Shown: piece after piece, positions 20,805-30,822 of the stretch
Layout: every line of letters begins with the position of its first letter
Position numbering within the stretch: position 1 is the first letter of the stretch
Source: Liolophura sinensis
Lineage: Eukaryota > Mollusca > Polyplacophora > Chitonida > Chitonidae
NCBI RefSeq assembly: GCF_032854445.1
Contig: NC_088297.1
Span: 7,025,740-7,089,739 of the forward strand
Length of the DNA stretch: 64,000 bases
Direction of reading: 5' to 3'
The notes under the pieces: model-generated
Database searches by the model: none
The model's input: only the letters and a program-made list of their open reading frames with translations
What the model was told of the DNA's origin: nothing
Translations under genes and position numbers: made by a program

Positions 20805-21390
20805 TGACGCCCACTGCGCGATTATCTGTGGGCAGACGAACTGCGGCAAAACAGTCTTCGTGCTGGACCTCCTTGAGGGGCCTTTCCGCGGTTTCTTTCA
20901 TCACATTGTTATCCTGTGCCCCACTCTTAAGGATAACGAGGCGTACCGGCGGCGATGGATACTGTCTGACCCTTAGGTCTATTGTTTTGATTCCGGCGAG
21001 CGGCTCAACGAATGCCTGAGAGCTTTCTACAGATTGTTCGAGGGGGAGCCCACCCTATACATCATCGATGATTGTAGCGCGTTGGAGGCGATGAAGAAGA
21101 AACAAAAAATGCTGTCATTCATGGCTTTCTCGGGCCGTCATGCAAAGCAAAGCGTCTGGGTCCTCACTCAGAAATACAACGCCGTCCTGAAAGACTTTCG
21201 CGAGCAGACAAGGTGGGTGGCTTTATTCCAAGGCAAAGATTGGCACTCGTTCAAGGAATGCCTGGAGGAGAACCACATCATGAAGGCCGAGAGCAAAAAG
21301 GCAGAGGTTCGACAGAAGCTCAAGAACAATCCGCACTCTAAGCTCCTGCTAATGACTGGTACGCCCGCCACATCTAAGATTATATATTAG
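20776..21390 (+). pseudogene. ATP: Polinton genome-packaging ATPase (one nonsense codon)
   Basis: The A32/FtsK-HerA type packaging ATPase has Walker A GQTNCGKT (about residue 20), Walker B TLYIIDDCSA (about residue 94) and the downstream sensor-like QSVWVLTQKYNAVLKDF. A single in-frame TAG at 20974-20976 splits an otherwise continuous reading frame of 205 codons. This is the only copy in the window: the block from 20494 to 21815 is absent from the duplicated arms. It would pump viral DNA into capsids. Confidence 0.8.
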
Positions 21391-21415
21391 ACGTAGTCGC
21401 CCGTACATATTAATA

Positions 21416-21844
21416 ATGGATACCGACGAGCTTATAGACGATATTCTGGGCGCAGAGGAGGAGGAGAAGGAGGAGAAGCCCAGCCAACAGCCCAGCAAAC
21501 ATGCACAGCAGCTCAGGGATAGGCTGGCGGCACTTGCGGTGGGTGGGCAGGTCAAGCGATATCTGGGAAAAGACGTAACAGCCGCTGAGATCGACGCCAT
21601 GAGCGACGAAGACGTTGAAAGGCTGTACTCCAGGTACGAGGCTAAGCTCGGTGCGCGGATGGTTGACGGTCTCGGTATATTCTTGAGATCATATGTAAGG
21701 GCAGCCAGCTGGCTTCTACCAATCCCACCCGAGAATCGACCAATGCTCATGGCACAGCTCGCCACCGACCGATTTGTTGAACAGGCGCTTAGCCGTGCTA
21801 GCTGCTGGCTATACTACTGCTATGGTAAGTACTTGGCACCGTGA
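21416..21844 (+). CDS. Polinton uncharacterised 142-residue acidic/helical protein
   Basis: Intact frame from MDTDELIDDILGAEEEE to the TGA at 21842. It has an acidic N-terminus, a central helical block (DVERLYSRYEAKLGAR) and a hydrophobic C-terminal part with FLRSYVRAASWLLPIP and a Cys-Trp-Leu-Tyr-Tyr-Cys cluster. It starts 25 bp after the ATPase stop, suggesting co-transcription. I know it only as a recurrent predicted protein next to Polinton ATPases; its function is unknown. It is one of the few unbroken genes in the element, and only its last ten or so codons are present in the second arm. Confidence 0.6.
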   Translation: MDTDELIDDILGAEEEEKEEKPSQQPSKHAQQLRDRLAALAVGGQVKRYLGKDVTAAEIDAMSDEDVERLYSRYEAKLGARMVDGLGIFLRSYVRAASWLLPIPPENRPMLMAQLATDRFVEQALSRASCWLYYCYGKYLAP

Positions 21845-21920
21845 ATCATGGCGCTAACCACTACTGAGCACTGCTCATTTGAACACCACTGCTCTCCTAG
21901 AAATGATGATTCAGAGGAAC

Positions 21921-22370
21921 ATGAGTACAACGAATCCGGAAGGCCCGAAGGAAGCGGAGAGGGTGACGGAGGATTCTACGAATGACGGCCCTGCGAAGAA
22001 TCCCAAAAGAGTCGCTGCGGGTCGAGCGGGTGCTGCAGCGAGAAAAGCCAAGGCTGAAAAGCTTAAGGACGAGCTTCGCGAGGCAAAGGTTGCTTTGCTT
22101 GGCGAAGCTGATTCCACCAAGAAACTGTCGAAGGAACCGGATTCTACGAAGGAACAGCCGAATGAACCGGATTCTACGAAGGCATCCGACTGGAGGGCTC
22201 CCCTGGCGTTATTAGGCGTTGGCAGCCTTACAGTGCTAGTGTTGCTATGCTTGTGGCGCAGCCGCTATGCAGCACGAGGTGCAGATATTACGCCGCATGC
22301 AGATATCACGCCGCAAGAAAAGAATCTCCAAAGTGCTAGTCATCGCGCCGTGGTAGGCCGCGTTAACTAG
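21921..22370 (+). CDS. Polinton basic N-terminus / single-pass membrane protein, copy 1
   Basis: I chose the ATG at 21921 (MSTTNPEGPKEAER) because the frame upstream opens only with non-ATG codons. The basic block NPKRVAAGRAGAAARKAKAE (DNA-binding-like) is followed by three degenerate repeats of the type EPDSTKEQPN, then a transmembrane helix (LALLGVGSLTVLVLLCLW) and an Arg-rich end. The second copy (29600-30037) differs mainly at the C-terminus. It may link DNA or core to a membrane, which is inference. Confidence 0.55.
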   Translation: MSTTNPEGPKEAERVTEDSTNDGPAKNPKRVAAGRAGAAARKAKAEKLKDELREAKVALLGEADSTKKLSKEPDSTKEQPNEPDSTKASDWRAPLALLGVGSLTVLVLLCLWRSRYAARGADITPHADITPQEKNLQSASHRAVVGRVN

Positions 22371-22755
22371 CACTTTTCCGTCTCTCTCCTGGCCTTTCTC
22401 CTGGCTACTGGGTACGCTCGCCTCGGTACTATGAACTCTGCCGCCAGGACCACGCTGTCCAAACGTTCCGGGATGTCGACGCTGCAATCCGCGAGTATTC
22501 TAGGGTCACGGGCAAAACTCTTACACGCGATGCACGCGAGGCGCTGCTGAGTTCAGAGCCACAGCTCTCCGATTTCTATGTGCCTAGTGAAGATGAAAAA
22601 CACCGCAAGATGACCTTCGTCATCCTGGGGATGTGTGTGGTTGGGGGTGTGAGTTATGGAATCGCAAAACTCACCAAGTAATCCGAACTGACTGTGCCGG
22701 ACTCGCCATCGAGCTCCTCGCCGTATGTCAGGCACGATCTGAGGTGGTTCTGCGG
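22371..22755 (+). pseudogene. Remnants of two small hydrophobic Polinton genes, copy 1 (internal deletion)
   Basis: Compared with 30048-30710 in the second arm, about 330 bp are missing near 22410, fusing the start of one small gene to the end of the next. Only the tail (cognate of LSDFYVPSED and GVSYGIAKLTK, near 22570-22680) is recognisable and the frame is broken. A further deletion of roughly 120 bp near 22750 removes the integrase N-terminus. Confidence 0.55.
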
Positions 22756-23698
22756 CCATCCAGAAACTTGCCACTGCGGCTAAAGTCTCCAAAGACTTGG
22801 TCCGGGCCTGGCTGAAAAAGCAGGCTATCTGGCAGATATACCTGCCTCGTCCCCGAAAAATACCGAGGCCTATGTTCGATGTTTCCACGCTGAATGACAT
22901 CCACCAAGCTGATCTTCTATTTCTACCACATGATCGCGAGGCCGGAAGCTGTATAAGTACGCGCTGACAGTTGTTGATGTCGCTTCTCGCTACAAGGAGG
23001 CGGAACCTCTGGCTACTAAAGATTCCAAAGAAGTCGCTGATGCTCTCTCTCGCATTTACAAGCGGGGACCCCTAAGATGGCCGAAGCTTCTCCAAGTTGA
23101 CCCTGGGCGCAAGTTTATGGGTGCAGTGAGCCAACTGCTGGCCAAACACGATGTTACAGTCCGCCTTGGCCGCGTGGATATCCACCGAGACAAAGGCATA
23201 GTGGAGCGTTTCAACCGTACTCTGGCTGAGCGACTCTATGGACATCAGTACGCCCAGGAGATGCGCCTCCCTCCCGAACACTGGTCTACTGAATGGGTGG
23301 CTCGGCTGCCCTCTGTTGTGGCCGCTCTGAATAACGAGACAACGAGACTGATCGGTAAAAACCCGAAAGACGCCATCAAGGCAAATGGGGTGCTCCATAA
23401 GCCTTCCTCGACGGTTCCAGGTCGTCCCGTAGGTCTTAATGAGCGGAAGATCCCCGAGGGTGTTGGCGTTCGTTATCTCTATCAGCCTGGAGAGCTGAAG
23501 GGCGGCCGCCGTCGCGCGACTGATCCTGTGTGGTTTCTAGAGATATATGGGCTTGGGCGCTCTGTCACAAAGCCTAATGAACCCGTGCTGTACTATCTAG
23601 ACGATACGTCGGATGGTCCGCGACGGGGATTCGTTCGTGAGGAGTTGCTTATAGTGCCTCCTGATACTCAACTTCCCCCGGATGGGGTTCTAAGGTAG
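22756..23698 (+). pseudogene. INT: Polinton RVE integrase, copy 1 (N-terminal deletion and frameshift)
   Basis: It begins inside the helical N-terminal domain (SRNLPLRLKS is its shifted frame; the expected QKLATAAKVS is at 22762 in frame). The core contains YALTVVDVASRYKEAEP, QVDPGRKFMGAV and an E within IVERFNRTLAERLYG, giving the DDE of the retroviral integrase fold, then a C-terminal basic/SH3-like part ending PPDTQLPPDGVLR. A one-base shift at about 22948 is shared with the second copy. The gene ends 23 bp before the convergent polymerase gene. The 5' deletion makes this copy inactive. Confidence 0.8.
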
Positions 23699-23721
23699 TT
23701 CCTCGAAGTCCCATCCTACCG

Positions 23722-26700
23722 TCAAGGAGGCGCATAGCCATAAGCCAAGGTGTGGACACCATCTTCGGCTATCCAGCGCTTACTATCGAAGGGGCACAGT
23801 GTGACCTTATTCAGGTGCTGCCCATTGATATGGTGGTGCTCTGATCGCAGCACGTCCATACCGTGGCGGATCTTTTTCTCGAAGACGGTCTCTTTGTACT
23901 GCTTATGACGGATACACTTTTCCACAACTCCCTTTTTCACGCCCTTGGCCTTCTTAATGTTGGCTCCGCCTGCCTCCAGAATGGAGTACATCTTGGGGCG
24001 CAGACCAATGTATTCGGTGATCGGCCGCCCCGCGCACCCGTCCTTCATTTTCCCCAAGACCTTCATATTTGCTACGCTGTGCAGGGGGTGGTCTTGTGGG
24101 TAATTTGAGCTGTCGTACAGGTTTGCATTCTCAGCCATATCCCTATAAATATCCTCAGTCTGAATCTCGAGTAGCAGACTATCCATGTCAGTGTAGAGGA
24201 GCTGGCAGCGCTCTCCGTACTGGGCCTTCATGTGGTTTTAGTAGAAGTCGTACATCAGGTGCTTGGAGAGATCTAGAATGCTCATGCCCACGTAGATAGG
24301 TCGGTTTAGGACTAGACGGGTCTTGTGCATCTGAATCGCTGCGAGGTCATCATCAAATATGTTTGCCCGTGCGAAGCTCGGGCGGGCTATCAAGCGTCGG
24401 AGCTTGTCCTCTTCTCCAGAGCGTACCAGCTTGACGTCCGCACGCTTGCGAATGTTCTCCATGGTTTTTCCGAAGACCGAGTTGTTCATTAGCTTGCACA
24501 GGTCCTTCTCGAATTTACTCGCGGCCGTTTTTCGGAGCTCGGTGTTCATCCTGATATAGGGTTCCATCCAAGGGCTCTGGGCGAATCTCAGGGCCCGGTG
24601 AACCTTTGTCAGGCGCATTCCCAGAGATAGATACAGCTATAGGTTCCGGTAGTGCAGGACGTACCATTCCTTGTTGCGGAGGTTGGGGACCAGCTTTTCG
24701 ACCTCGGTAGGCGCTTTCTTGCCTAGAAGGCTGTGCTGATAGTCAGACATCCAGTCCTTCTCGACCACCAGACGCTCCGGGGCTAATGGGTAGCTGTTAT
24801 GTGCGTTATGTAGGTCGTCCGGATACTCTAGGTCGACCTCGAGGATGTAACCGGAAGGACTGTCGTTGGGGTGGGTAGCAATCGTTTCACTGAGACGCTG
24901 CGCGTCATCTACCCACTGGAAGCCGCCCGTTGGAAGAAACTGACTCATAGCCCAGCCATATAGATTATTGGCGTCTAGGTATTGGATGTAGCTGTTTGGA
25001 CTTTCGGGGTTGTATCCCTCCATCTGCGGATTGTTGGCTTTGGCGTATCGCTTACTTACCATGGAGATACCTCCTTGCAACCCCTTCTCAATGAAGAGAT
25101 GTAGAGCTCCAGGTCTACCCCGGTCTTCTTGAACAGCGCATCCCACGAGAGACCTGGGCTCTTAGAGTAGTGAGCAGGATCCAATCCATACTGCCGTAAA
25201 CAAGTCTTCCAGAAGGCCCCAAACACATCAGCCAATAGGAGCACGTCTGTGCGGCAGTAAAGGTCTGTGTAGTCCCCCAGATTGGTGCAGTCAAATGCCT
25301 TCCATGCCTGTTGAGCGTGGATGTAGTCCTCATCGCTAATGCCTCCGACTTTGAGCTTACTGTAAAAAGCCTCTTTGGGTGGGAGGCTGGACTCGTCGAA
25401 GCGCTCCCAGGTGTCCATATACTCATAGGGGTAGACACACTTGCGCATGAGTAGCTTTCGTTTTTCTTCGGCGGGCTCATACCGGGCTGTGATGTGGAAA
25501 GCCTCAGGTTTGTTGGCCTCAACCAGATTGTCAAGGGAAGTCGGTAAGAATTGAACGCTGTCGATGAAGCGGAGCTGCCCCAGCGAGAAGGCGATGTACT
25601 TTTCCGTGTTGTTGGGGATGCAGGAGATGCGGTCCTCCGCCTTACTGATGGTTTGCATCAGGAGGTGCCCGTCGTAGCCTCGTAGGTTGTGGAAGACTAC
25701 TGGTATGGCTGTCTTGGGACCCAGCCGCAACTTCAGGTTGCATGCGTTATGGGCCGCGCCTCTGTACTTGCCGGTGATATGGCAGTGATCGCGCACAGAA
25801 TCGGCGCCTAGAGGCTTCTCACACACGTGGCAGGTTGCGGCGTTGTTGTGGGCCTGCCAATCTTGGGGAGTCATATTCATGGCTATAGGGTTGGCTAGAA
25901 CATTTTTGATTTCCCGCTCCTCCTGTTGGAGAGCTCTGAGGAAGTGTTCCGTCGCGTTAGGGCCTCTGTATTCCACGGGGCGTTTTGTGTGGCGGTCGCA
26001 ACGCACCACAACAAAGCAGTAGCTGCAGGGCTCGTGGTGCTGAGTCTTTTGAGTGCTGCTGTCTGTGGGGCTGGGTGGCAGGCCTTCAACCTTTTTGGTC
26101 AGAGCCTCGAAGTCGGCATATATGATAAACGGCGCCGGTAGCTGTTTGTGATGGTTCTGGAAGGTGAACTTGTTTTCCCCCTTCTGGGACATTTCCACCC
26201 TCACCCCCGTCTGGCCAATCCCTCGGAATTCCGACTTATGCGCCTCGAGCAGGTGCTCCCTTGTGTAACCGTATAGGTAGCGCTCGCAGAAGTGTTTGCA
26301 ATGGTGTGCCTTACTTTCTTGGAACAGGAGACAGTTGAGGTCTTTTATTCACGTATAATGGAATTTGTCTGCCTTCTCAATCAGCAGCAGATTGATTCGG
26401 GGCGTGTCGCTGGGCCTCTTGCTGAGGCGGTGCACGATCACGCCCTTGTCCCACCCGAACACGTTGATGGCGAGGTCGTTCTTCCCCTCCTCTTTAGGGA
26501 TCTGAGAGATGGGTGTGGGGGCGTCGACCCCCTCAAAGTCAAGACGATCATTGGTGGGATACTTTGTTGGTCTCTGAGGGTTTCTGGCGGCTGGAAATAA
26601 GGCAGACCGGAGTGCCCATCGGAGGCAGGCGTCGTCTTTGTTCTTTACATTGATGACTGCTTTCTTGTTACTCACAGCTGGAGGTAGGGGGATGTAGGAC

Positions 26701-27357
26701 CCACCTCTCAGCGGCTGATACCTTGCAATGTCAAGCCAGAGTGTTTGCACGCTATTTTCAGCCCACCCTGACCCCCGCTGCGTCCATTTTTCCAGCGCCT
26801 CCTGGATGGTGGGGAAGACTTTATCTAGAGCCCCGTCAATGTCACCAACCTCTAAGAGGGCCTCCTGTTTGAGAACTGGGCTGGTATACTCTTCACTGCC
26901 ATCGGTGTGAGCCTTTCGCAGCTGAACCCTGAGGCCTAGTTGGAACTTAACTTTGTTGAGTGCCAGGATCTCTTTTTCTAGATTCTGGCGAATACTGGCT
27001 CGAATTTCTTCTAAGAAGGCTTCTGGGTCCGTTCAAATGCCTTCGGATACGCCCATCTGCCAGGCCCGGAGGAGATTCCTTATGGCCCTTCCGGTGTTAG
27101 TGAATTTTAGTTTTTTTTCACCCTGTATTCTGCCTAGCAATTCATCCAACTCCTCGTTACTGAGGAGGTTCTTGACGTCTTGCTTCGACTCCTCGTTACT
27201 TCGGGAGTTCTTGCTGTCTTGCAGCCGCTTCAACTCAGCCACAGTCGTTTTATTCCTGTCGAGGATACCCTGCAATTCTTCCAAGGCATTGCAGGGCCGT
27301 GGGTATTTAGGCCGCACACCTATAAGCGTCTCAAACTCCTCCCGTAGTGCTTGTGGT
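23722..27357 (-). pseudogene. POLB: Polinton protein-primed family B DNA polymerase, copy 1 (broken)
   Basis: The N-terminal extension has a Gln/Lys/Asn helical repeat (27033-27317). Then come a zinc-binding Cys/His segment (about 26300), exonuclease motifs IIYADFEAL, VVFHNLRGYDG and YCRTDVLLLADVF, polymerase motif A DANNLYGWAMSQF, motif B KLMNNSVFGKTMEN, and motif C LYTDMDSLLLE. These identify the Polinton/adenovirus-type protein-primed polymerase. Breaks: TGA at 27033 and 26349, a deletion-frameshift near 25110, TAG at 24637-24639 and TAA at 24238-24240; the last two also occur in the second copy. The start is uncertain (about 27357). It would replicate the linear genome from terminal-protein primers. 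Confidence 0.85.
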
Positions 27358-27603
27358 TTTTAAAGGTGCCTCATTGTTCGTGTCGTATCCCTAGTGGTGC
27401 TGTTTCTGTAACTCTAAATTTCGAGCGCCGATATCTGCATGGTGGTGCTGTTTCTCTAATTGTAAATTTCTATAGCCGCCTTCCGGTTGAATTCGTCCAA
27501 GAAAGCCTTGCGCATCTGCCGCCTTTCCCGCATCAAAGCATTATGATATCCACAGGCCATGCAAAGCCGAAGTCGGTTTTTAACGCCCCAACCACAGCTA
27601 ATA

Positions 27604-29134
27604 TACTATCCAAAAAAAGAAACGCATAACCCGGTTTTTTGAGGAGGTGATGCAGTCTTTTTAATTATGCATAACTAAATAAGAATTGCTATTCTGCAAA
27701 TATTTTTTACACAGATTAAGGAAGGCTCCATATCTAGACAACAAGGTCATCAACTTGAGGCAAGACACTCACAATGTCTCCCACTTGAGTGGAATGTCAG
27801 TATCTGTTGTGACCACCACGGGCACGAATAACAGTTCTGACACGCCTTGTCATGGACTGGATGAGACGCTGGATACAGGCCTGGGGAATGTTCTGCCACC
27901 CCTCCTGCAAACATGCAACTTGCTCTTGAAGCATTTGGGGTTGAGGTTGACGTTGGCGTAGACGTCGATCGAGTTCATCCCACTGATGCTCAATTGGGTT
28001 AAGATCCGGGGAACGGAACGGCCAGGGTAGCACATTTACATTGTTTTCGGCGAGGATGTCCCTTGTGACACGTGCCGTGTGCGGTCTGGCGTTGTCCTGC
28101 TGGAACAACTCCCGCTGAACGTCAATGACAGGTAAGAGGTGTGGCTGCAGGATGGTGTCTCGGTAGCGTACGGCCGTAAGATTTCCCTGAACGTGGACAA
28201 GATTTGTACGACCAGTATACGATATTGCTGCCCACATCATCACACTCCCTCCACCAAATCTGTCCACTTGGCGTACGCAGTTACGGGCATAACGTTCGTG
28301 AGCACGTCTGTAAACCCGGTTTTTACCATCACGTCTCTGCAATATGAATCTGGACTCATCACTGAACCAAATGCGTCGCCAGTTGCGTAGATTCCATGCA
28401 GTCACGTTGTTACACCATCGGAGACGATTGGCCCGATGGTGAGGACGCAGCACGATCCCAACATAGGGCCCCCTGGCTCTCAGTCCATGTTCCCTCAGCC
28501 TGTTCCGCACTGTCTGACCTGATATCCTCCTCAGTCCCGGTATGCTGGCTGCTGTGCTTTCAGCTGTAGCACAACGGTCACGCAAATGGAGGATCCTTAT
28601 GTAGCGATCTTGGGCTGCTGTAGTGACACGTGGTCGACCTGAACGCCGACGGTCATTTGTTGTCCCAGTATTGTTGTAGCGGGCAGCAAGCCGTGAAATC
28701 GTGCTCTGGCTGACGTATAGACGCCTAGAAATGGACGATTGGGACTCTCCAGCTTGAAGTCTTCCAATGGCAATATTTCTTGTGACAGTGTCAAGACGTG
28801 GCATGTTGAATCAGCTTGAAAACACCATTTCAAAGACGCCGATTTCCGGCCCGAAGTTGCGGTTTTATAGTCACACACTGCATGCTTTCCATGCATAAGT
28901 TTGGCGTGTAAGGCTGCACGTGATGCAGTGTGGTGCTGTATTTTTTACTTCTTCCAAAAACGGCCTCCAAACTCAACATTTTCAACCACGAAATGTTTTG
29001 AGGAATAAAATGTGTGCTAACTGTGACTATTAACAATATTAAAACACATTTTGCTCATGAAATGAAGACAAAATGTATTTATTTCATTTTAAAATAAAAC
29101 AAAACACCTATGCATTTCTTTTTTTTGGATAGTA
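27604..29134 (-). mobile_element. Tc1/mariner transposon, near-intact
   Basis: 1531 bp. Ends TACTATCCAAAAAAAG (left) and the inverted counterpart CTTTTTTTTGGATAGTA (right), flanked by TA at 27602-27603 and 29135-29136. The empty site is preserved at about 35691 in the second Polinton arm ('gctaatacatgg'), proving the boundaries. It contains an intact DD34E transposase. A second copy is at 61409-62873. Confidence 0.95.
27797..28804 (-). CDS. Tc1 transposase, DD34E, intact
   Basis: 335 residues, MPRLDTVTRNIAIGRLQ... to RARGGHNRY. Two N-terminal helix-turn-helix modules are seen (GESQSSISRRLYVSQSTISR; GLRRISGQTVRNRLREHGL) with a GRPR-type hook (SGRPRVTT). The catalytic triad is the Asp in FSDESRF, the Asp in QQDNARPHT, and the Glu in LNPIEHQWDEL, with 34 residues between the second Asp and the Glu. 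The length matches Tc1 transposases (about 340). No frameshift or stop, so the protein may be functional and the insertion recent. Confidence 0.95.
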   Translation of the reverse strand: MPRLDTVTRNIAIGRLQAGESQSSISRRLYVSQSTISRLAARYNNTGTTNDRRRSGRPRVTTAAQDRYIRILHLRDRCATAESTAASIPGLRRISGQTVRNRLREHGLRARGPYVGIVLRPHHRANRLRWCNNVTAWNLRNWRRIWFSDESRFILQRRDGKNRVYRRAHERYARNCVRQVDRFGGGSVMMWAAISYTGRTNLVHVQGNLTAVRYRDTILQPHLLPVIDVQRELFQQDNARPHTARVTRDILAENNVNVLPWPFRSPDLNPIEHQWDELDRRLRQRQPQPQMLQEQVACLQEGWQNIPQACIQRLIQSMTRRVRTVIRARGGHNRY

Positions 29135-29319
29135 TACATGGCTGGGTGCCAAGACCCTTCCGCAGACTGGCTAAATGAATCCCGCATTACCCCACAGACA
29201 GCTCTTACAGAGATCCGTGCAGCCGATGGGTAGCCACCGGCATTTATCGCAACCCCTTGGCATGTTGTTGTTGTATTTATCGAAGTATACCTGGTGCAAT
29301 TGGTATGTCTAATAGAACC

Positions 29320-29486
29320 CTAGAAGGGGCTGGGGGCCTCCATTTGTTCTGGTGAGGGCTCCAAGGGGGGCGTGCGCCAGAACCTATAGTGTGTATACTA
29401 GAACTTCTGGACCTTGACGGGAATAGGGGCTCGGGGCCTCTATATACCAAATAGAGGTGTGCCAGAACCTATACCCCACCTACTAC
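29320..29486 (+). repeat. Polinton terminal repeat closing the first unit
   Basis: Two units of the terminal repeat in forward orientation: 'ggggctgggggcctccattt', 'cagaacctatagtgtgtata' and 'ggggctcggggcctctatat' ending 'cctataccccacctactac'. It marks the right end of the first Polinton unit; the next bases start abruptly inside a coding region (equivalent to 21815). Confidence 0.75.
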
Positions 29487-29599
29487 ATATACTTACTGCT
29501 ATGGTAAGTACTTAGCAGCGTTAACCATGGCGCTAACCACTACTGAGCACTGCTCATTTGAACACCACTGCAGTCCTAGAAATGATGATCCTGGGGAAC

Positions 29600-30037
29600 A
29601 TGAGTACAACGAATCCGGAAGGCCTGAAGGAAGTGGAGGGGGTGACAGCGGATACTACGAATGCCGGCCCTGCGAAGAATCCCCAAAAAGTCGCTGCGGG
29701 TCGAGCGGGTGCTGCAGCGAGAAAGGCCAAGGCTAAAAAGCTTAAGGACGAGCTTCGCGAGGCAAAGGCTGCGTTGCTTGGCGCAGCTGATTCCACCAAG
29801 AAACAGCCGAAGGAACCGGATTCTACGAAGGAACAGCCGAATGAACCGGATTCTACGAAGGCATCCGACTGGAGGGCTCCCCTGGCGTTATTAGGCGTTG
29901 GCAGCCTTACAGTGCTAGTGTTGCTATGCTTGTGGCGCAGCCGCTATGCAGCACGAGGTGCAGATATTACACCTCGTGCAGATATCACGCCGCAAGAAAA
30001 GAATCTCCATTTGAATATACGTGGCGACCCTTTCTAA
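29600..30037 (+). CDS. Polinton basic N-terminus / single-pass membrane protein, copy 2
   Basis: Open from ATG 29600 (MSTTNPEGLKEVEG) to TAA. Same organisation as 21921-22370: basic NPQKVAAGRAGAAARKAKAK, DSTK repeats, transmembrane helix LLGVGSLTVLVLLCLW, Arg-rich end. The C-terminus differs (ends NLHLNIRGDPF), because copy 1 has been fused across a deletion. Copy 2 is probably closer to the ancestral form. Confidence 0.55.
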   Translation: MSTTNPEGLKEVEGVTADTTNAGPAKNPQKVAAGRAGAAARKAKAKKLKDELREAKAALLGAADSTKKQPKEPDSTKEQPNEPDSTKASDWRAPLALLGVGSLTVLVLLCLWRSRYAARGADITPRADITPQEKNLHLNIRGDPF

Positions 30038-30047
30038 ATAGAGCAGC

Positions 30048-30267
30048 ATGTCTACTCCACCCAGTGATGGAAGAGTGCTAGTCAACGCGGTCTACCACGC
30101 TGTTGTGGTCTCTCTCCTGGCTACTGGGTACGCTGAAAGGAGCCCTCCCGAAGCTGGACTTAACACCCCGTGACGTCGGCATGGTCATTGCAGATGTAGG
30201 CCTGGCCATGTTTTCCAAGGACCTGCTAATTAAACAAGGGCTCCTTCCTCCCAATATAATCCAGTAG
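30048..30267 (+). pseudogene. Polinton small hydrophobic protein, copy 2 (one frameshift)
   Basis: It starts MSTPPSDGRVLVNAV at 30048, with a hydrophobic helix, and after a frameshift at about 30128 continues TPRDVGMVIADVGLAMFS and KQGLLPPNIIQ with two stops at 30264. It is about 70 residues in total, probably membrane associated, and ends 3 bp before the next gene. The type recurs in invertebrate Polintons; function unknown. Copy 1 lost most of it. Confidence 0.5.
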
Positions 30268-30269
30268 TA

Positions 30270-30710
30270 ATGGCCTCCATCGCAATGATAATAAGCGGTG
30301 CCCGCGTAAACGCTTTGGCCTTCAGCGGGAGCAACTATATGTTTTCAATGCTGAGGAGTTCCGGTGTCAACGAAGAGCGGACGCGCTATGACCGCGCTGT
30401 AGAGCAGCTCCAAGCCACCCAGGAAAAATGGGCCTGAAAGCGCATTGAGCGCTTGGACTGGATCAATGATGAACTCCGCCTCCAGGGCCACGCTATCCAT
30501 ACGTTCCGGTATGTCGACGCTGCAATCCGCGAGTATTCTAGGGTCTTGGGTAAAACTCTTACACGCGACGCGCTGCTGGGCACAGAGCCACAGCTCTCCG
30601 ATTTCTATGTGCCTAGTGAAGATCATAAACACCGCGAGATGACCTTCGTCATCCTGGGAATTTGTGTGGTTGGGGGTGTGAGTTACGGAATCGCAAAACT
30701 CACCAAGTAA
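30270..30710 (+). pseudogene. Polinton coiled-coil protein with terminal hydrophobic segments, copy 2 (one TGA)
   Basis: MASIAMIISGARVNALAF, FSGSNYMFSML, then a charged coiled-coil-like middle, LSDFYVPSED and a C-terminal hydrophobic segment FVILGICVVGGVSYGIA. A single TGA at 30435-30437 interrupts the 146-codon frame. I recognise it as a recurrent small Polinton gene without known function. Confidence 0.55.
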
Positions 30711-30822
30711 TCCGAACTGACTGTGGCGCCATTGAGCTCCTCGCCGGGCACGAGGTGGTTCTGCGCGCGACGATCTTTTTCGTCGCGAATCTGTTAGAGG
30801 GCTGCTAGAATACCTTAATGAC
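30711..30822 (+). other. Short leader before integrase, copy 2
   Basis: 112 bp of sequence that may contain the original integrase N-terminus: the frame 'gagggctgctagaatacctt' upstream of ATG 30823 reads like the LLxYL start common in these integrases but has a stop. In copy 1 most of it is deleted. Confidence 0.3.

Larger units (their letters stand above)
27456..29263 (-). pseudogene. Polinton small Cys-rich protein, copy 1, split by a Tc1 insertion
   Basis: The first part (29263-29135) starts MPRGCDKCRWLPIG; the rest (27603-27456) ends FLDEFNRKAAIEIYN. The Tc1 element at 27604-29134 lies between them with a TA duplication. The second copy (35546-35824) shows the uninterrupted gene. It lies upstream of the polymerase on the same strand. 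Confidence 0.65.
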
